A stretch of 64,000 nucleotides of DNA from an uncultured Christensenella sp. (GCA_910583545.1 CAJTXM010000007.1:1-64000), one strand, 5' to 3'. Shown: positions 30,321-39,034, counted from the stretch's first letter. Notes: a model not told the origin generated them from the sequence alone. Made by a program: numbers and translations.

Positions 30321-31451
30321 AACTCCGAAAAGTTTTTTGAGTTCAGCCTCGTTTATCTTTGCGCCTATAACGCACAGTCTGCCCGTATAAGCAGGCGAAC
30401 CCTTGCGGATATCTATTCCGTCGGGGATATAGTCGAAGTGTAGCCAGCCCCCGTCGGTACAGGCAACAATGCCCTTTGCGCGCAATACCGCGCCGTACTT
30501 ATCCGCGTCCGCAAGCGAGGACAGAATTTCTTTTAATCTGCTTTCGGTAAAACTTTTGCTTGTTTCCACGCCGAAACTTGTAAACACCTCGTCGGCGTGA
30601 TGGTCGTGATGTCCATGATGTCCGCGGTGTTCACCGCCGTGGTGATGCCCGTGACAGCATTCGTGCTCCTCTTCGTCGTGATGATGCCCGTGGCAGCATT
30701 CGTGCTCCTCTTCGTCGTGATGATGTCCGTGGCAGCATTCGTGCTTCTCTTCGTCGTGATGATGCCCGTGACAGCACCCGTGTTCCTCTTCGTCGTGACG
30801 ATGCCCGTGACAGCACCCGTGTTCTTCGTTCAGTTTTTTTAGTTCGCCTTCGAGCGTTATGGCGTGCTCCATTGCGGTGAGAATCTCTTTTCCGTCAAGC
30901 TCGTTCCAGGGCGTGGTGACTGCCGTTGCACCTACATTGCGTCCGCGCACGAGAGCGATAGCGGCTTCGAGCCTGTCCGCGTCGCATACGTCGGTGTGGC
31001 TGAAAACTATACAGCGCGCGGTCTCTATCTGATCGTTAAAGAACTCGCCGAAGTTTTTCATATACATTTTGCATTTAGTCGCGTCGACTACCGCGGTGTA
31101 AGTGTTTATAACGCAGTCGTGCAAGCCCGCGCTTTCGACCGCGCGGATAACGTCGGAAAGCTTGCCGACGCCCGACGGCTCTATCAGGATACGGTCGGGG
31201 CGGTATTCCGCGTACACCTTTTTCAGAGCTTCCGAAAAGTCGCCGACGAGCGAACAGCAGATACAGCCCGAATTGAGTTCGTTTATCTTAATGCCCGCGT
31301 CCTGCAAAAATCCGCCGTCGATGCCTATCTCTCCGAATTCGTTTTCTATCAGTACGAGTTTTTCGCCTGCGTAAGCTTCCTTTATAAGTTTTTTGATAAG
31401 CGTGGTTTTGCCTGCGCCTAAAAAGCCCGAAAAAATATCGATTTTAGTCAT
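30318..31451 (-). CDS. CobW/ZNG-type metallochaperone GTPase with His/Cys tandem repeats
   Basis: This 377-residue protein is a COG0523 GTPase. Walker A is GFLGAGKTTLIKKL, the metal-binding CxCC motif is SGCICCSLVGDF, and SHTD fills the NKxD position. Between the G domain and the CobW C-terminal domain lies a metal-binding insert of five 13-residue repeats (HECCHGHHHDEEE and variants), ending in HRGHHGHHDHH (about residues 208-283). Such proteins deliver zinc or another metal to client enzymes. The repeats are 39 bp each at the DNA level and probably vary in number between strains. It starts its own unit and precedes the DUF1980-fused GTPase. Confidence 0.92.
   Translation of the reverse strand: MTKIDIFSGFLGAGKTTLIKKLIKEAYAGEKLVLIENEFGEIGIDGGFLQDAGIKINELNSGCICCSLVGDFSEALKKVYAEYRPDRILIEPSGVGKLSDVIRAVESAGLHDCVINTYTAVVDATKCKMYMKNFGEFFNDQIETARCIVFSHTDVCDADRLEAAIALVRGRNVGATAVTTPWNELDGKEILTAMEHAITLEGELKKLNEEHGCCHGHRHDEEEHGCCHGHHHDEEKHECCHGHHHDEEEHECCHGHHHDEEEHECCHGHHHGGEHRGHHGHHDHHADEVFTSFGVETSKSFTESRLKEILSSLADADKYGAVLRAKGIVACTDGGWLHFDYIPDGIDIRKGSPAYTGRLCVIGAKINEAELKKLFGV
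30643..30828. repeat. 39-bp tandem repeat inside the CobW gene
   Basis: Units begin at 30643, 30682, 30721, 30760 and 30799 (the last is partial) and differ at a few positions. They encode the His/Cys metal-binding insert. There are no spacers, so this is not a CRISPR array. Confidence 0.9.
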
Positions 31452-31539
31452 ATCTCACCTCTTTGTTAATAATTAATTTATAAACAGATTTTACGCTTCT
31501 TAACCGAATTAAAAGCCCGCGCCGCGGGCTTTTACGGTA

Positions 31540-32256
31540 TTAATATTTCAGTTTTCTGAAACCGCCGTCCTCTTTGTGAATGACGATCCTGCCTTCCTGA
31601 TTGCCTGCCACCGATTTAGCGTAATCGATAGCCTCTTCCTGCGTGAAGAACAGTTTTAAAGCTTTGCTCGAACCCTCTGCCTTTACCTGCCACTTTTTAT
31701 CTTCCTTGCGCTTGGAAATATGATAGACCTTATTGTCGTCGTCTTTCGCCGTTTTTACGGTTTCCGCTTTTGCCGAAGTTTTGGGCGCGCCCGTCTTTTT
31801 TTCAGCTGTCTTTACGGTTGAAGCCGTCTTCTTTTCGGCAGGCTTTGACGCGGTTTTCTTTTCTGTCTTTTGCGTCGGAGCCGTCTTCTTCGCCGTTTCT
31901 TTTTTGACAGCGGTTTTCTTTACAGGCTTTTCTTCATTTATAGGCTGAACGGGCTCTTCGACGAGGACGGGTTCAGGCTCGGCATAGACGGGCTCTTCAA
32001 CCTTTTCCGCTTTGATCTCTTTATCTTCTGCGGTTTCCTTTGCTTCCTCTTTTCTTTCGTCCGCAACCGTTTTTTTACCGTCCGTTTCAGCCGTAGCTTC
32101 CCCGTCCATAAGTACGGGTTCGGGCTCGTCGTCCGTCTTGGGTTTTTTAACGCAGGTAATTATAACTATTGCCATAAGCAGGCAGAATATGCCCACTATA
32201 ATGACAAACCACGACCAGTTCGGGATCAAAAACAAAACTTCTGTAAACCAACTCAT
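31540..32256 (-). CDS. Membrane-anchored protein with Lys/Ala-rich linker and DUF2188 domain
   Basis: This 238-residue protein has one N-terminal span (SWFVIIVGIFCLLMAIVIIT), then a long charged, Ala/Lys/Thr/Glu-rich linker (about residues 38-175; KKTA and KTAEKK runs) and a C-terminal domain (about 178-238). VYHISKRKEDKKWQVKAEG, then FTQEEAIDYAKSVAGNQEGR and VIHKEDGGF match the DUF2188 pattern 'yHv..r.dg.W.vk.eg....f.tq.eAi..ak'. The role is unknown; the disordered linker suggests a tethered module reaching from the membrane. AAAGAGG precedes the ATG, and the gene follows the L15-like gene by 21 bases. Confidence 0.75.
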   Translation of the reverse strand: MSWFTEVLFLIPNWSWFVIIVGIFCLLMAIVIITCVKKPKTDDEPEPVLMDGEATAETDGKKTVADERKEEAKETAEDKEIKAEKVEEPVYAEPEPVLVEEPVQPINEEKPVKKTAVKKETAKKTAPTQKTEKKTASKPAEKKTASTVKTAEKKTGAPKTSAKAETVKTAKDDDNKVYHISKRKEDKKWQVKAEGSSKALKLFFTQEEAIDYAKSVAGNQEGRIVIHKEDGGFRKLKY

Positions 32257-32277
32257 TATAAACCTCTTTAAGTAATT

Positions 32278-33384
32278 TTAATTTTTCTTCGTGCGTTTTA
32301 CCGTTCCGCCCGTAAGCACTATCATCTTTATTGCCGTAGGCGAAAAATCGTCGGCTTCGACGTTCAGCGCTTTGTCGAGAATTCCGCGCGCAAGCACTTT
32401 GACGTACGTCGCCTTTTTGCTGACTGACGGAACGCGCTTTCTGATTTCCTCTATCGTGACACATTCGCCTGCACTGAAATATTTTCCGAGCGCGTCTATG
32501 TTGACGATATCTTTTTTAGTCCTGTCCGAAAGCCTGCCGCTCTCTTCCACAAACTTTTCAGCCGTATCGTCGGCAAGCTTTTCCTCCGCCTCCGAAACGG
32601 AAATGCTTTCCACCACTTCCGGATAGGCGCCGTCCGCAGCCGCTATCTCTTCAAAGCGCTCTCTTGAAACTTCTATCACGCCGTTTTCGGATGCGCCTTT
32701 CAGCTTAGTAAGCTTTACAAGCCCTCTTTCAATCAGCGGTTCCAATTCCTCATAGGGATATTTCAAAGCGTAGTCTTCCCGTGAGATCTCTTTCGCTCCG
32801 AGCCCGAATTTTTCCATAACCGCAGCTATCAGCTCCTTGCAGTATTTAACGCGCCTGTCGTTTTTGAGTTTGTACAAAACGGGCACAGCGGAGTTTTTGG
32901 AAACGGCGGAAACGTCGTCTATCTTGTATTTGGTGCCGGCATATGCCTCGGGTTCGAGCGCAAGATACACGCCCAGCGTCTTACCGCGCATCGCAAGTTT
33001 TACAAGCAGGTTTCTGCCCGTTTTAAAAGTTTCGTACTGCCAGCTCATACGGGGTCTGACGCCGTAGCTTAAAAGGCAGTTTTTAATTTCGCCGTAATAA
33101 TTTTTAAGCTTTTCATCCGACTGAATTAGCTTCGCTTCGAAACTGCGGTTATAGCCGACGCGAACAGAAACTTTGCCGGAAACGGATTTTTCCGCACTTG
33201 CTTCTGCCGTCGGCCTCTCCGCCTCCGGTTTTGCAGAAACGGTTTGCTCTTTTACCGGAGCTTCGGTTTCAATAAAAGTTTCGCCGATATCTTTTTTATC
33301 TTCGGGAATTTCTTCCTTTGCCGGCGCAGGAGCCGTCTTTTCGGTTTCTTTCTTCCCGCGCCCGAATAATTTGGAAAATTTCAT
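32278..33384 (-). CDS. Multidomain protein ending in a ribosomal L15-like domain
   Basis: The 368-residue protein has a disordered, Lys/Glu/Pro-rich N-terminus (about 80 residues). A middle domain follows (SFEAKLIQSDEKLKNYYGEI, GKTLGVYLALEPEAY, VPVLYKLKNDRRVKYCKELI) that I know only as an unnamed module in clostridial hypothetical proteins. The last ~75 residues resemble the C-terminal half of ribosomal protein uL15: NIDALGKYFSAGECVTIEE, KVLARGILDKALNVEADDF, SPTAIKMIVLTGGTVK, with the 'KVLG.G.l.k.l.v.a..fS..A...I...GG.v' pattern. It is not the ribosomal gene itself. A nucleic-acid or ribosome link is possible but unproven. The ATG at 33384 is preferred to an upstream in-frame start. Confidence 0.6.
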   Translation of the reverse strand: MKFSKLFGRGKKETEKTAPAPAKEEIPEDKKDIGETFIETEAPVKEQTVSAKPEAERPTAEASAEKSVSGKVSVRVGYNRSFEAKLIQSDEKLKNYYGEIKNCLLSYGVRPRMSWQYETFKTGRNLLVKLAMRGKTLGVYLALEPEAYAGTKYKIDDVSAVSKNSAVPVLYKLKNDRRVKYCKELIAAVMEKFGLGAKEISREDYALKYPYEELEPLIERGLVKLTKLKGASENGVIEVSRERFEEIAAADGAYPEVVESISVSEAEEKLADDTAEKFVEESGRLSDRTKKDIVNIDALGKYFSAGECVTIEEIRKRVPSVSKKATYVKVLARGILDKALNVEADDFSPTAIKMIVLTGGTVKRTKKN

Positions 33385-33479
33385 ACGTTTACCTGACTCT
33401 AATTTAAGTAAACAGTATTGTACCACAACGTTTTGATAAAATCAATAGGAAAATGAAAATTATATTCAGAAACCGTAAA

Positions 33480-33601
33480 ACAATTCAAAACAGCGGCTGA
33501 CAAGCAGAACGGTGAGCTTGCGTAATCCGCAAGGGAGCACACGCGGAAGTATGTAACCGAAGCGGTGCGCAAGAGCGACAAAGTTATGCCAAGTTTATAT
33601 T
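33480..33601 (-). repeat. Dispersed palindromic element, copy R4 (after upp), diverged
   Basis: The inner stem CCGC/GCGG and the core region around GGAAGTATGTAACCGAAGCGG match the family. The outer ends are poorly preserved. It abuts the upp stop codon. Confidence 0.6.
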
Positions 33602-34240
33602 TTACTTCGTGCCGAACAAGCGGTCGCCGGCATCGCCCAGCCCGGGCAATATATAGCCGTGAGCGTTGAGCTGTCTGTCGAGAGTGGAAACGTAAATTTT
33701 TACGTCGGGATGGGCGATAGCTACCTTTTCGATTCCCTCGGGCGCACCGATTATCGCCATAAATTTGATATTTTTACAACCGCGCTTTTTGAGCGCGTTC
33801 AGCGCGTCGACGGCGGAACCGCCCGTTGCGAGCATCGGGTCTACCAAAAAAACTGTCTTGTTCTCTATCCCGTCGGGAAGCTTGCAGTAATATTCCTGCG
33901 GTTCGAGCGTCTGTTCGTTTCTGTACATACCTATGTGCCCTACGCACGCCGTGGGGAAAACCGTATGCACACCGTTTACCATTCCCAGCCCCGCCCTTAA
34001 AATGGGGACTATCGCAATGCTCTCTTCCTTCACCTTGTACTGCACCGTCTTTTCAAGCGGAGTTTCCACCTCGACGGGAACGAGCTCAACGTCGCGCATA
34101 CTTTCGTATGTCATTATGGTGGTTATCTCTTCGATGAGTTCGCGGAACTGTTTCATACCCGTGTTTTTATCGCGGAGTATCGCTATCTTGTGCTTTACGA
34201 GCGGATGGTCGAAAATAAAAACGTTTTTAAAGTTTTTCAT
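33602..34240 (-). CDS. upp: Uracil phosphoribosyltransferase
   Basis: The 212-residue enzyme makes UMP from uracil and PRPP in pyrimidine salvage. DHPLVKHKIAILRDKNTG at the N-terminus, the PRPP loop FLVDPMLATGGSAVDAL, and the uracil-binding end DRQLNAHGYILPGLGDAGDR are all present. The ATG at 34238-34240 follows AAGGG; 20 in-frame residues upstream are not part of the family (usual length about 209). It lies downstream of the yhaN-like gene, with repeat R5 in the gap and R4 after it. Confidence 0.97.
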   Translation of the reverse strand: MKNFKNVFIFDHPLVKHKIAILRDKNTGMKQFRELIEEITTIMTYESMRDVELVPVEVETPLEKTVQYKVKEESIAIVPILRAGLGMVNGVHTVFPTACVGHIGMYRNEQTLEPQEYYCKLPDGIENKTVFLVDPMLATGGSAVDALNALKKRGCKNIKFMAIIGAPEGIEKVAIAHPDVKIYVSTLDRQLNAHGYILPGLGDAGDRLFGTK

Positions 34241-34278
34241 AGAAATACCCTTTTTAAAGAATTTGCGTAATGTAATTC

Positions 34279-34400
34279 TAAACAATAGAGAACCGAGCAA
34301 TTCAAGAAACCCGAGGAAAACTTGAAGGAGTTTACATAGAAGTAAATGACTGGAAGTTGCCGCAGGGCGACGCAGAAATGCGACGGTTATATATTGTTTA
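34279..34400 (-). repeat. Dispersed palindromic element, copy R5 (after the yhaN-like gene)
   Basis: Outer ends TAAACAATAGAGAACCG (34279-34295) and CGGTTATATATTGTTTA (34384-34400) are inverted with 2 mismatches in 17. The inner stem is AACTT/AAGTT. The core is GGAGTTTACATAGAAGTAAA. The right end TTTA contains the stop codon of the upstream gene. This is the best-preserved copy. Confidence 0.8.
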
Positions 34401-36890
34401 AACCTCTCTGGAAGAGTGACAGCAGAAATATATTATCTGCCTGTCCTTCGAAAGTTCGGAAAGCAAAGTGCGGGCGCGCATCATATGCTCTGCATCCAGA
34501 TGCACAAACGGGTCGTCCATAATAATAAACGGACTGTCGCCCTTATACATATTATCGATAAGCGCAAGTCTTAAACAGAGGGTGCAAAGACTCTTCTGCC
34601 CTGCGCTGAGATGCGCGTCGCTCCGCCTTTCGCCCGAACGCTCGAAAAAGATTTTGAAATCCTTGTCCATTATGACTTTTTCGCCGAGCGCCTTTTCAAG
34701 CATAGCGCTGTACTTCAAAAAGCTTTCCCTGATAGGGCGGACGTATTTGTCTTTGAGCTCGTTTTCCGCCTTTTCGAGATAGAAAACGGTCTTTTTGATA
34801 AGCTCGTATTCCGATTGAAGTTCTTTGAGGGTATCTTCTGCGGCCGCCAGCTCTTCCGTCAAAGAGTTCAGCGTTTCCGTCGCGCTCTCGTCCTCGTCGA
34901 TATCCCTGCCCGTCCTTGCAAGCTCCTCGACTTTCCCGTCGAGAATCTGTTTGACGTCCTCCGCCGTTTCCTCTTTTTGAGGACGGTTAGTAAGATTGTT
35001 TTCCGCCCTGTAACCGACGGCGCGCCTGTCGAGCTCTTTATAACTTTCGGTAAGTCTTGATAGCTCCCTGCCGTCTGCGTCGATACGCCTCGACTGTTCG
35101 ACGAGATTCTCCTCCGGAGCGACGTCGTATTTACTCAATATATCTATCGCCTTGACTGTATAGTTTTTTATCTCGCGGTTACAGTCCGCCGTGCGCGTTT
35201 CCGCGCTCTCGTTTTCGCCTTTCAGCGCGGTATATTCCGCAATCGATCTGTCAAGTCCGGCAAGTTCCGCGCTCTCGTTTTCACCCTTTAATCCGTACGC
35301 CGACAGAAACTCTTTTATCCTCGACGCGACCGCCGCGCGCTCTTCCTTTTTGCGCTTTAACTGCGCTGTATTCTCTTCGCGGAGCGCGGCGTTTCGCCTG
35401 TATATTTCAATATCCCTCAAAAGGTTGTTGAAGTCGACTTCAACGCCGCCCTGCGTAAAGTAACCGAGCCGTGACAGAAAACTGCGTATCTCGTTTTCGA
35501 GTTCGGATATTTTTCCGTTCTGCGAGTTGCCGTTTACCGTTTTAACAAGATTTATCTGTCCCTTGAAGTAGAAGAATACGCCGACGAGCGCTACAACCGC
35601 ACCCAAAGCCGAAAGTATTCCGCCGACGAGCGTTTTGACGAAAAACATACCTATGCCTACGCATATCAGCACGACTGAGAGTATCGCAGGGATAAGCAGT
35701 AGTTTTTTATGGGATTCCGGCTCGGCAGGCGCGTTTTTATTCTCTTTGAGTTCGCGGAGCGCAGAGAGTTTACCGCCGTATTTACTCAGCTCCTCTTCGT
35801 CGGGAATACCCGATGAAAAACGCGCGTCATCACCGTGCCCCAAAGCCTGTTCAATACCGCATATCTCTGCGTCAAGTCTGATTTTGTCGGCGGTGAGCGC
35901 ATTCATCTCCGTCATTTTCCGACTGTCGGGGAACCCTGCGGAAAAGTAATTTTCAAGCTCGCAAAGCCTCGACTTTTTGCCGTCCGTCATCTGCGACGCC
36001 GAAAGCCTTTCCCTTGCGCGCGAAATGCCGTCCGCGCAGTTTAAAAGCTCCTGCGCCTCCGCTCCGTCGGGCAGTCCCGAAGGATACTTTGCCCGCATCA
36101 GCGAAAGCTTTTTATGCGCCTCGTCCGCGTCGTTTCTGTAATTGTCGTAGGTGTTCCACTTCTGCCTTTGAAGGTTGATTTCAACCTCGGCGTTCTGTTT
36201 TCTGCGGAGGGCTTCGACTTCCTCTTTGAGCGCGTTGAGCTTTGCGTACTTCGCTCCCAGCCCCTCGCTTATTTTTCTCTTGTTTCCTACGGAGTCTTTA
36301 AGGTCGGCAATATAGCTTTTCTGCCGTGAAATTTTATCGTTGTTCCCCCTCGAAGCCTTATATTCCTTTTTCTGTTTTTCAAGCGAGGCGACAGCCCCCT
36401 CGAAGTCGGTATCGTCGACGAATTCGTTTAACATTCTGCCGATATCGCCCGTCGCCGAAACCTCCGTATCATCCGAATTTATGAACACCGTCTTTAAGAA
36501 CGACTGTTCGTCTATACCTAAAAATTCCCTGCCTGCCTCGGCTTCGCTATCGGGCAGAAGAACGTCGTTGCGGTAGATGCTCTTCGTATCGTCCGTCGCG
36601 CTCTTTTCGCCGAAAAAGCGGACTATTTTATAGACGTCGCCCCCGTGCTCGAACGTGACGTTTCCGCCGAATTTTCCGCCCTCGAAAGGATAAAAGCGCT
36701 TTCTTTCGCCGACCTCTTTATCCCTTGCGGTCGTCGGCTTCATTCCGTAGAACATAGCCTTTAAAAACGAAGCGAGAGTCGTCTTGCCGTAACCGTTGTT
36801 TTCACAGCACGCGGTTATGCCTGCGCCGAAGTCGTATTCGCGCTGTTTAATGTTTCCGAAATTTTCTATATAACAGGAAAGCAATCTCAT
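34398..36890 (-). CDS. SbcC/YhaN-like AAA ATPase
   Basis: The 830-residue protein is a Rad50/SbcC-type ATPase of the YhaN group. The N-terminal Walker A segment is ENNGYGKTTLASFLKAMFYG. Long coiled-coil arms follow (about residues 180-400 and 470-700), with two hydrophobic helices in the middle (LLLIPAILSVVLICVGIGMF, IFILSALGAVVALVGVFFY-like), a YhaN feature that tethers it to the membrane. The C-terminus has LSAGQKSLCTLCLRLALID (signature) and FIIMDDPFVHLD (Walker B). It overlaps the nuclease gene upstream by 4 bases. The pair probably processes DNA ends or hairpins. The stop codon lies inside repeat R5. Confidence 0.85.
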   Translation of the reverse strand: MRLLSCYIENFGNIKQREYDFGAGITACCENNGYGKTTLASFLKAMFYGMKPTTARDKEVGERKRFYPFEGGKFGGNVTFEHGGDVYKIVRFFGEKSATDDTKSIYRNDVLLPDSEAEAGREFLGIDEQSFLKTVFINSDDTEVSATGDIGRMLNEFVDDTDFEGAVASLEKQKKEYKASRGNNDKISRQKSYIADLKDSVGNKRKISEGLGAKYAKLNALKEEVEALRRKQNAEVEINLQRQKWNTYDNYRNDADEAHKKLSLMRAKYPSGLPDGAEAQELLNCADGISRARERLSASQMTDGKKSRLCELENYFSAGFPDSRKMTEMNALTADKIRLDAEICGIEQALGHGDDARFSSGIPDEEELSKYGGKLSALRELKENKNAPAEPESHKKLLLIPAILSVVLICVGIGMFFVKTLVGGILSALGAVVALVGVFFYFKGQINLVKTVNGNSQNGKISELENEIRSFLSRLGYFTQGGVEVDFNNLLRDIEIYRRNAALREENTAQLKRKKEERAAVASRIKEFLSAYGLKGENESAELAGLDRSIAEYTALKGENESAETRTADCNREIKNYTVKAIDILSKYDVAPEENLVEQSRRIDADGRELSRLTESYKELDRRAVGYRAENNLTNRPQKEETAEDVKQILDGKVEELARTGRDIDEDESATETLNSLTEELAAAEDTLKELQSEYELIKKTVFYLEKAENELKDKYVRPIRESFLKYSAMLEKALGEKVIMDKDFKIFFERSGERRSDAHLSAGQKSLCTLCLRLALIDNMYKGDSPFIIMDDPFVHLDAEHMMRARTLLSELSKDRQIIYFCCHSSREV

Positions 36891-37939
36891 ACGTCAGCCT
36901 GCCCCGACAGAGCTTTCAGACCTAAATCCAGAATTTTCTGTCTCGTTTCTTCGTCGGTTTCCTCCGCCGTTACGCACCTTACGAACTCGCCTTTCAAAGA
37001 CTTGCTGTTATAGAGCGCGGAATAGTCTATGCGGAGTTTTGTTTTGTTCTTAACCGAAACGCAGTAGCAAAGATTTCTCAGATCCGCCTCCACGTCGGAA
37101 GCGAGCATTTCGTCGATATGCGCAAGCGTGCCCGTCAGATTGATTCTTATAAGATTTTTTTCGTTTACGTCGATAAACGATTTTATTTTGCGCACCGCAT
37201 CGTAACTGTCCTGCGCACCCGTGATATCGGCGTCGCACTCTTCGACCGTGCGGTATGCGAACGGCTTGAACTGCGCTTCCTTTGTTTCGGTATCGTAGAT
37301 GACGAAGCCCTTTTCGCCCGTTTCGTCAAAGCCTCTGCCTTCGAGGCAGCCGCTGTACGCGAAAATCCCCCTCTCGTCTATCCTGTCGCATCTGAAAGAA
37401 TGAATATGTCCGAGCGCGAGATAGTCTATATTCCTGTCGCGGAGGCGAAGCTTGTTTATTTTGTTTTCTCCGGATGCCTCGCCTATGTCGCCGTGAAGCA
37501 TCACGATATTGACAGCCGAAGGGTCGAGAGCGAGCGAGGAATACATAGATACGCAGTTGCCCGCGTTTATTTCCAGACCCGAAACGGCGACGCCTGCGCC
37601 GAGGGGATAAGTTTTCCAGCTTTCGCCGAAAGTCTTTAAATTTTCTAATTCCTCACGGTAACATTCCTGTCCGTCGTGGTTTCCGCGAAGATAGTAAAAG
37701 TCCATATCCGCGTTGTGTTTTACCACGCTGTAAAAATATTCCTTGTCCTTTTTAAAAGGGCGGTCGCTGTCGAAGACGTCGCCCGAAAGCAGAATATTTT
37801 TTATTCCCTCGCTTCGCGCAAATGCAACGGCGCGCTCGAACGTCGAACGTATTTCGCGCCGTCTTTCTTCGGCTTTGTCCTTAGGAAATTTTTTCATCTG
37901 CGAACCTAAGTGCAGATCCGCCAAGTGCATAATTTTCAT
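36887..37939 (-). CDS. SbcD/YhaO-like metallophosphoesterase nuclease
   Basis: The 350-residue protein is the Mre11/SbcD-like nuclease partner of the YhaN-like ATPase. Phosphoesterase motifs: MHLADLHLGS (DxH), LLSGDVFDSD (GDxxD), YLRGNHDGQ (GNHD), VMLHGDIG (H) and ALGHIHSF (GHxH). The C-terminal part should bind the ATPase base. AAGGT precedes the ATG at 37937-37939. It lies 51 bases after the TtcA-like gene, so all three may share the promoter near 38836-38864. Confidence 0.9.
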   Translation of the reverse strand: MKIMHLADLHLGSQMKKFPKDKAEERRREIRSTFERAVAFARSEGIKNILLSGDVFDSDRPFKKDKEYFYSVVKHNADMDFYYLRGNHDGQECYREELENLKTFGESWKTYPLGAGVAVSGLEINAGNCVSMYSSLALDPSAVNIVMLHGDIGEASGENKINKLRLRDRNIDYLALGHIHSFRCDRIDERGIFAYSGCLEGRGFDETGEKGFVIYDTETKEAQFKPFAYRTVEECDADITGAQDSYDAVRKIKSFIDVNEKNLIRINLTGTLAHIDEMLASDVEADLRNLCYCVSVKNKTKLRIDYSALYNSKSLKGEFVRCVTAEETDEETRQKILDLGLKALSGQADV

Positions 37940-37990
37940 ATCTGAACCTTATTCTTTTGTTTTGAATTAACCGAAATTTTTTGTAAGCTT

Positions 37991-38821
37991 TCAGTAGTCG
38001 TCGGTAAAACGGTGGCGTACGCCGTCTTTGTCCTTGTACTCTATTACCGTCTTTAAGCTGACGTTTTCGACGCTTCGGAAGATGTTCTGTTCTATCCCTG
38101 CATCCTCGGCTTCGAGGCGGCGGATAAGCGCTTTCATTTTCCGTCTTTTCGAATTCTCCTCGTCCTTTTCGCCGTTTTCGGTGAATCGGCAGGCGCATTG
38201 AAGAAATTCAAGCCCGTTGTAGTCGCGCCAGTGTTTTATCGTTTCTTCGCGGATAAGATACATCGGGCGGATAAGCTCCATACCCTCGAAATTCGCGCTT
38301 CTGACCTTGGGCATCATAGTCTGTATCTGTCCGCCGTAGAGCATACCCATAAGTATGGTTTCGATGACGTCGTCGTAGTGGTGCCCGAGCGCAATCTTGT
38401 TACAGCCCAAATCCTTCGCTCTGTGATAGAGATGTCCCCTTCTCATTCTCGCGCAGAGATAGCAGGGCGACTTTTCTATCGAGTGAACACTCTCGAAAAT
38501 GTCCGTTTCGAAAATGGATACGGGGATATTCAAAAGCTCTGCGTTTTTCTCTATCTTCTTTCTGTTCTCACTGCTGTAACCGGGGTCCATCACCAAAAAT
38601 TCAAGACCGAACGGAAATTTGTTGTGCCTTTTCAGCTCCTGAAAGAGTTTTGCAAGCGCGAAGCTGTCCTTTCCTCCCGACATACATACGGCGATTTTAT
38701 CATTTTCCCGAATCAGTTCGTATTCGTTTACCGCCTTGGCGAACCGCGAAAACATAGATTTTTTGAATTTTTTTCTCAGGCTCGCTTCGACGTCCTGCGC
38801 CGTTATCTCTTTTTCTTCCAT
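37991..38821 (-). CDS. TtcA-like tRNA 2-thiolation protein
   Basis: The 276-residue PP-loop ATPase resembles TtcA, which thiolates tRNA cytidine 32 using an iron-sulfur cluster. The PP-loop motif is VCMSGGKDSFALAKLF. The CxxC pair SPCYLCARMRRG and a third Cys in LEFLQCACRF would hold the cluster, and KIALGHHYDDVIETILMGML is the conserved second block. Related clostridial proteins are often annotated as tRNA 2-thiocytidine biosynthesis protein TtcA. The C-terminal ~50 residues are charged and variable. A promoter (TTGACG, 17 bp, TAAAAT) lies directly upstream. Confidence 0.85.
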   Translation of the reverse strand: MEEKEITAQDVEASLRKKFKKSMFSRFAKAVNEYELIRENDKIAVCMSGGKDSFALAKLFQELKRHNKFPFGLEFLVMDPGYSSENRKKIEKNAELLNIPVSIFETDIFESVHSIEKSPCYLCARMRRGHLYHRAKDLGCNKIALGHHYDDVIETILMGMLYGGQIQTMMPKVRSANFEGMELIRPMYLIREETIKHWRDYNGLEFLQCACRFTENGEKDEENSKRRKMKALIRRLEAEDAGIEQNIFRSVENVSLKTVIEYKDKDGVRHRFTDDY

Positions 38822-38835
38822 AATTTACGAATATT

Positions 38836-38864
38836 ATTTTATGCTTTTATGCCGATTTCGTCAA
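38836..38864 (-). promoter_or_regulatory. Promoter of the ttcA-yhaO-yhaN unit
   Basis: Read leftward, TTGACG (38864-38859) and TAAAAT (38841-38836) are 17 bp apart. Confidence 0.6.
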
Positions 38865-38912
38865 GCATTACAAAGATTTAAATGCGTCTGCCCGAAAATA
38901 TGCTCTGCTTTT

Positions 38913-38959
38913 TTGTGACAAACGTGTGAAAACTTTTCATTTTTACACGTTTATCACAA
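38913..38959. other. Large interrupted dyad between divergent promoters
   Basis: TTGTGA/TCACAA, AAACGTG/CACGTTT and AAAA/TTTT pair in register around an 8-base loop, a 47-bp interrupted dyad. It lies between the ttcA promoter and the promoter of the giant lipoprotein gene. It could be a protein-binding site or an RNA hairpin. The rest of 38822-39158 holds the two promoters and the leader hairpins listed separately. Confidence 0.45.
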
Positions 38960-39005
38960 TTTTTGACCTAAATAATGTTTTTTTGTTTTATTTTCGGCAG
39001 GGGTA

Positions 39006-39034
39006 TTGAAATTTGCACATATAGGTGTTACAAT
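39006..39034 (+). promoter_or_regulatory. Promoter of the giant surface lipoprotein gene
   Basis: TTGAAA (39006-39011) and TACAAT (39029-39034) are 17 bp apart. The predicted leader is about 118 bases. Confidence 0.65.

Noticed and set aside
30643..30828. Direct repeats as a CRISPR array
   Set aside because: Units are contiguous with no spacers and keep the CobW reading frame, encoding a His/Cys insert.
30597..30842. Plus-strand open frame rich in Met/Val opposite the CobW repeats
   Set aside because: It is the complement of the 39-bp His/Cys-coding repeat, with no ribosome site or start support.
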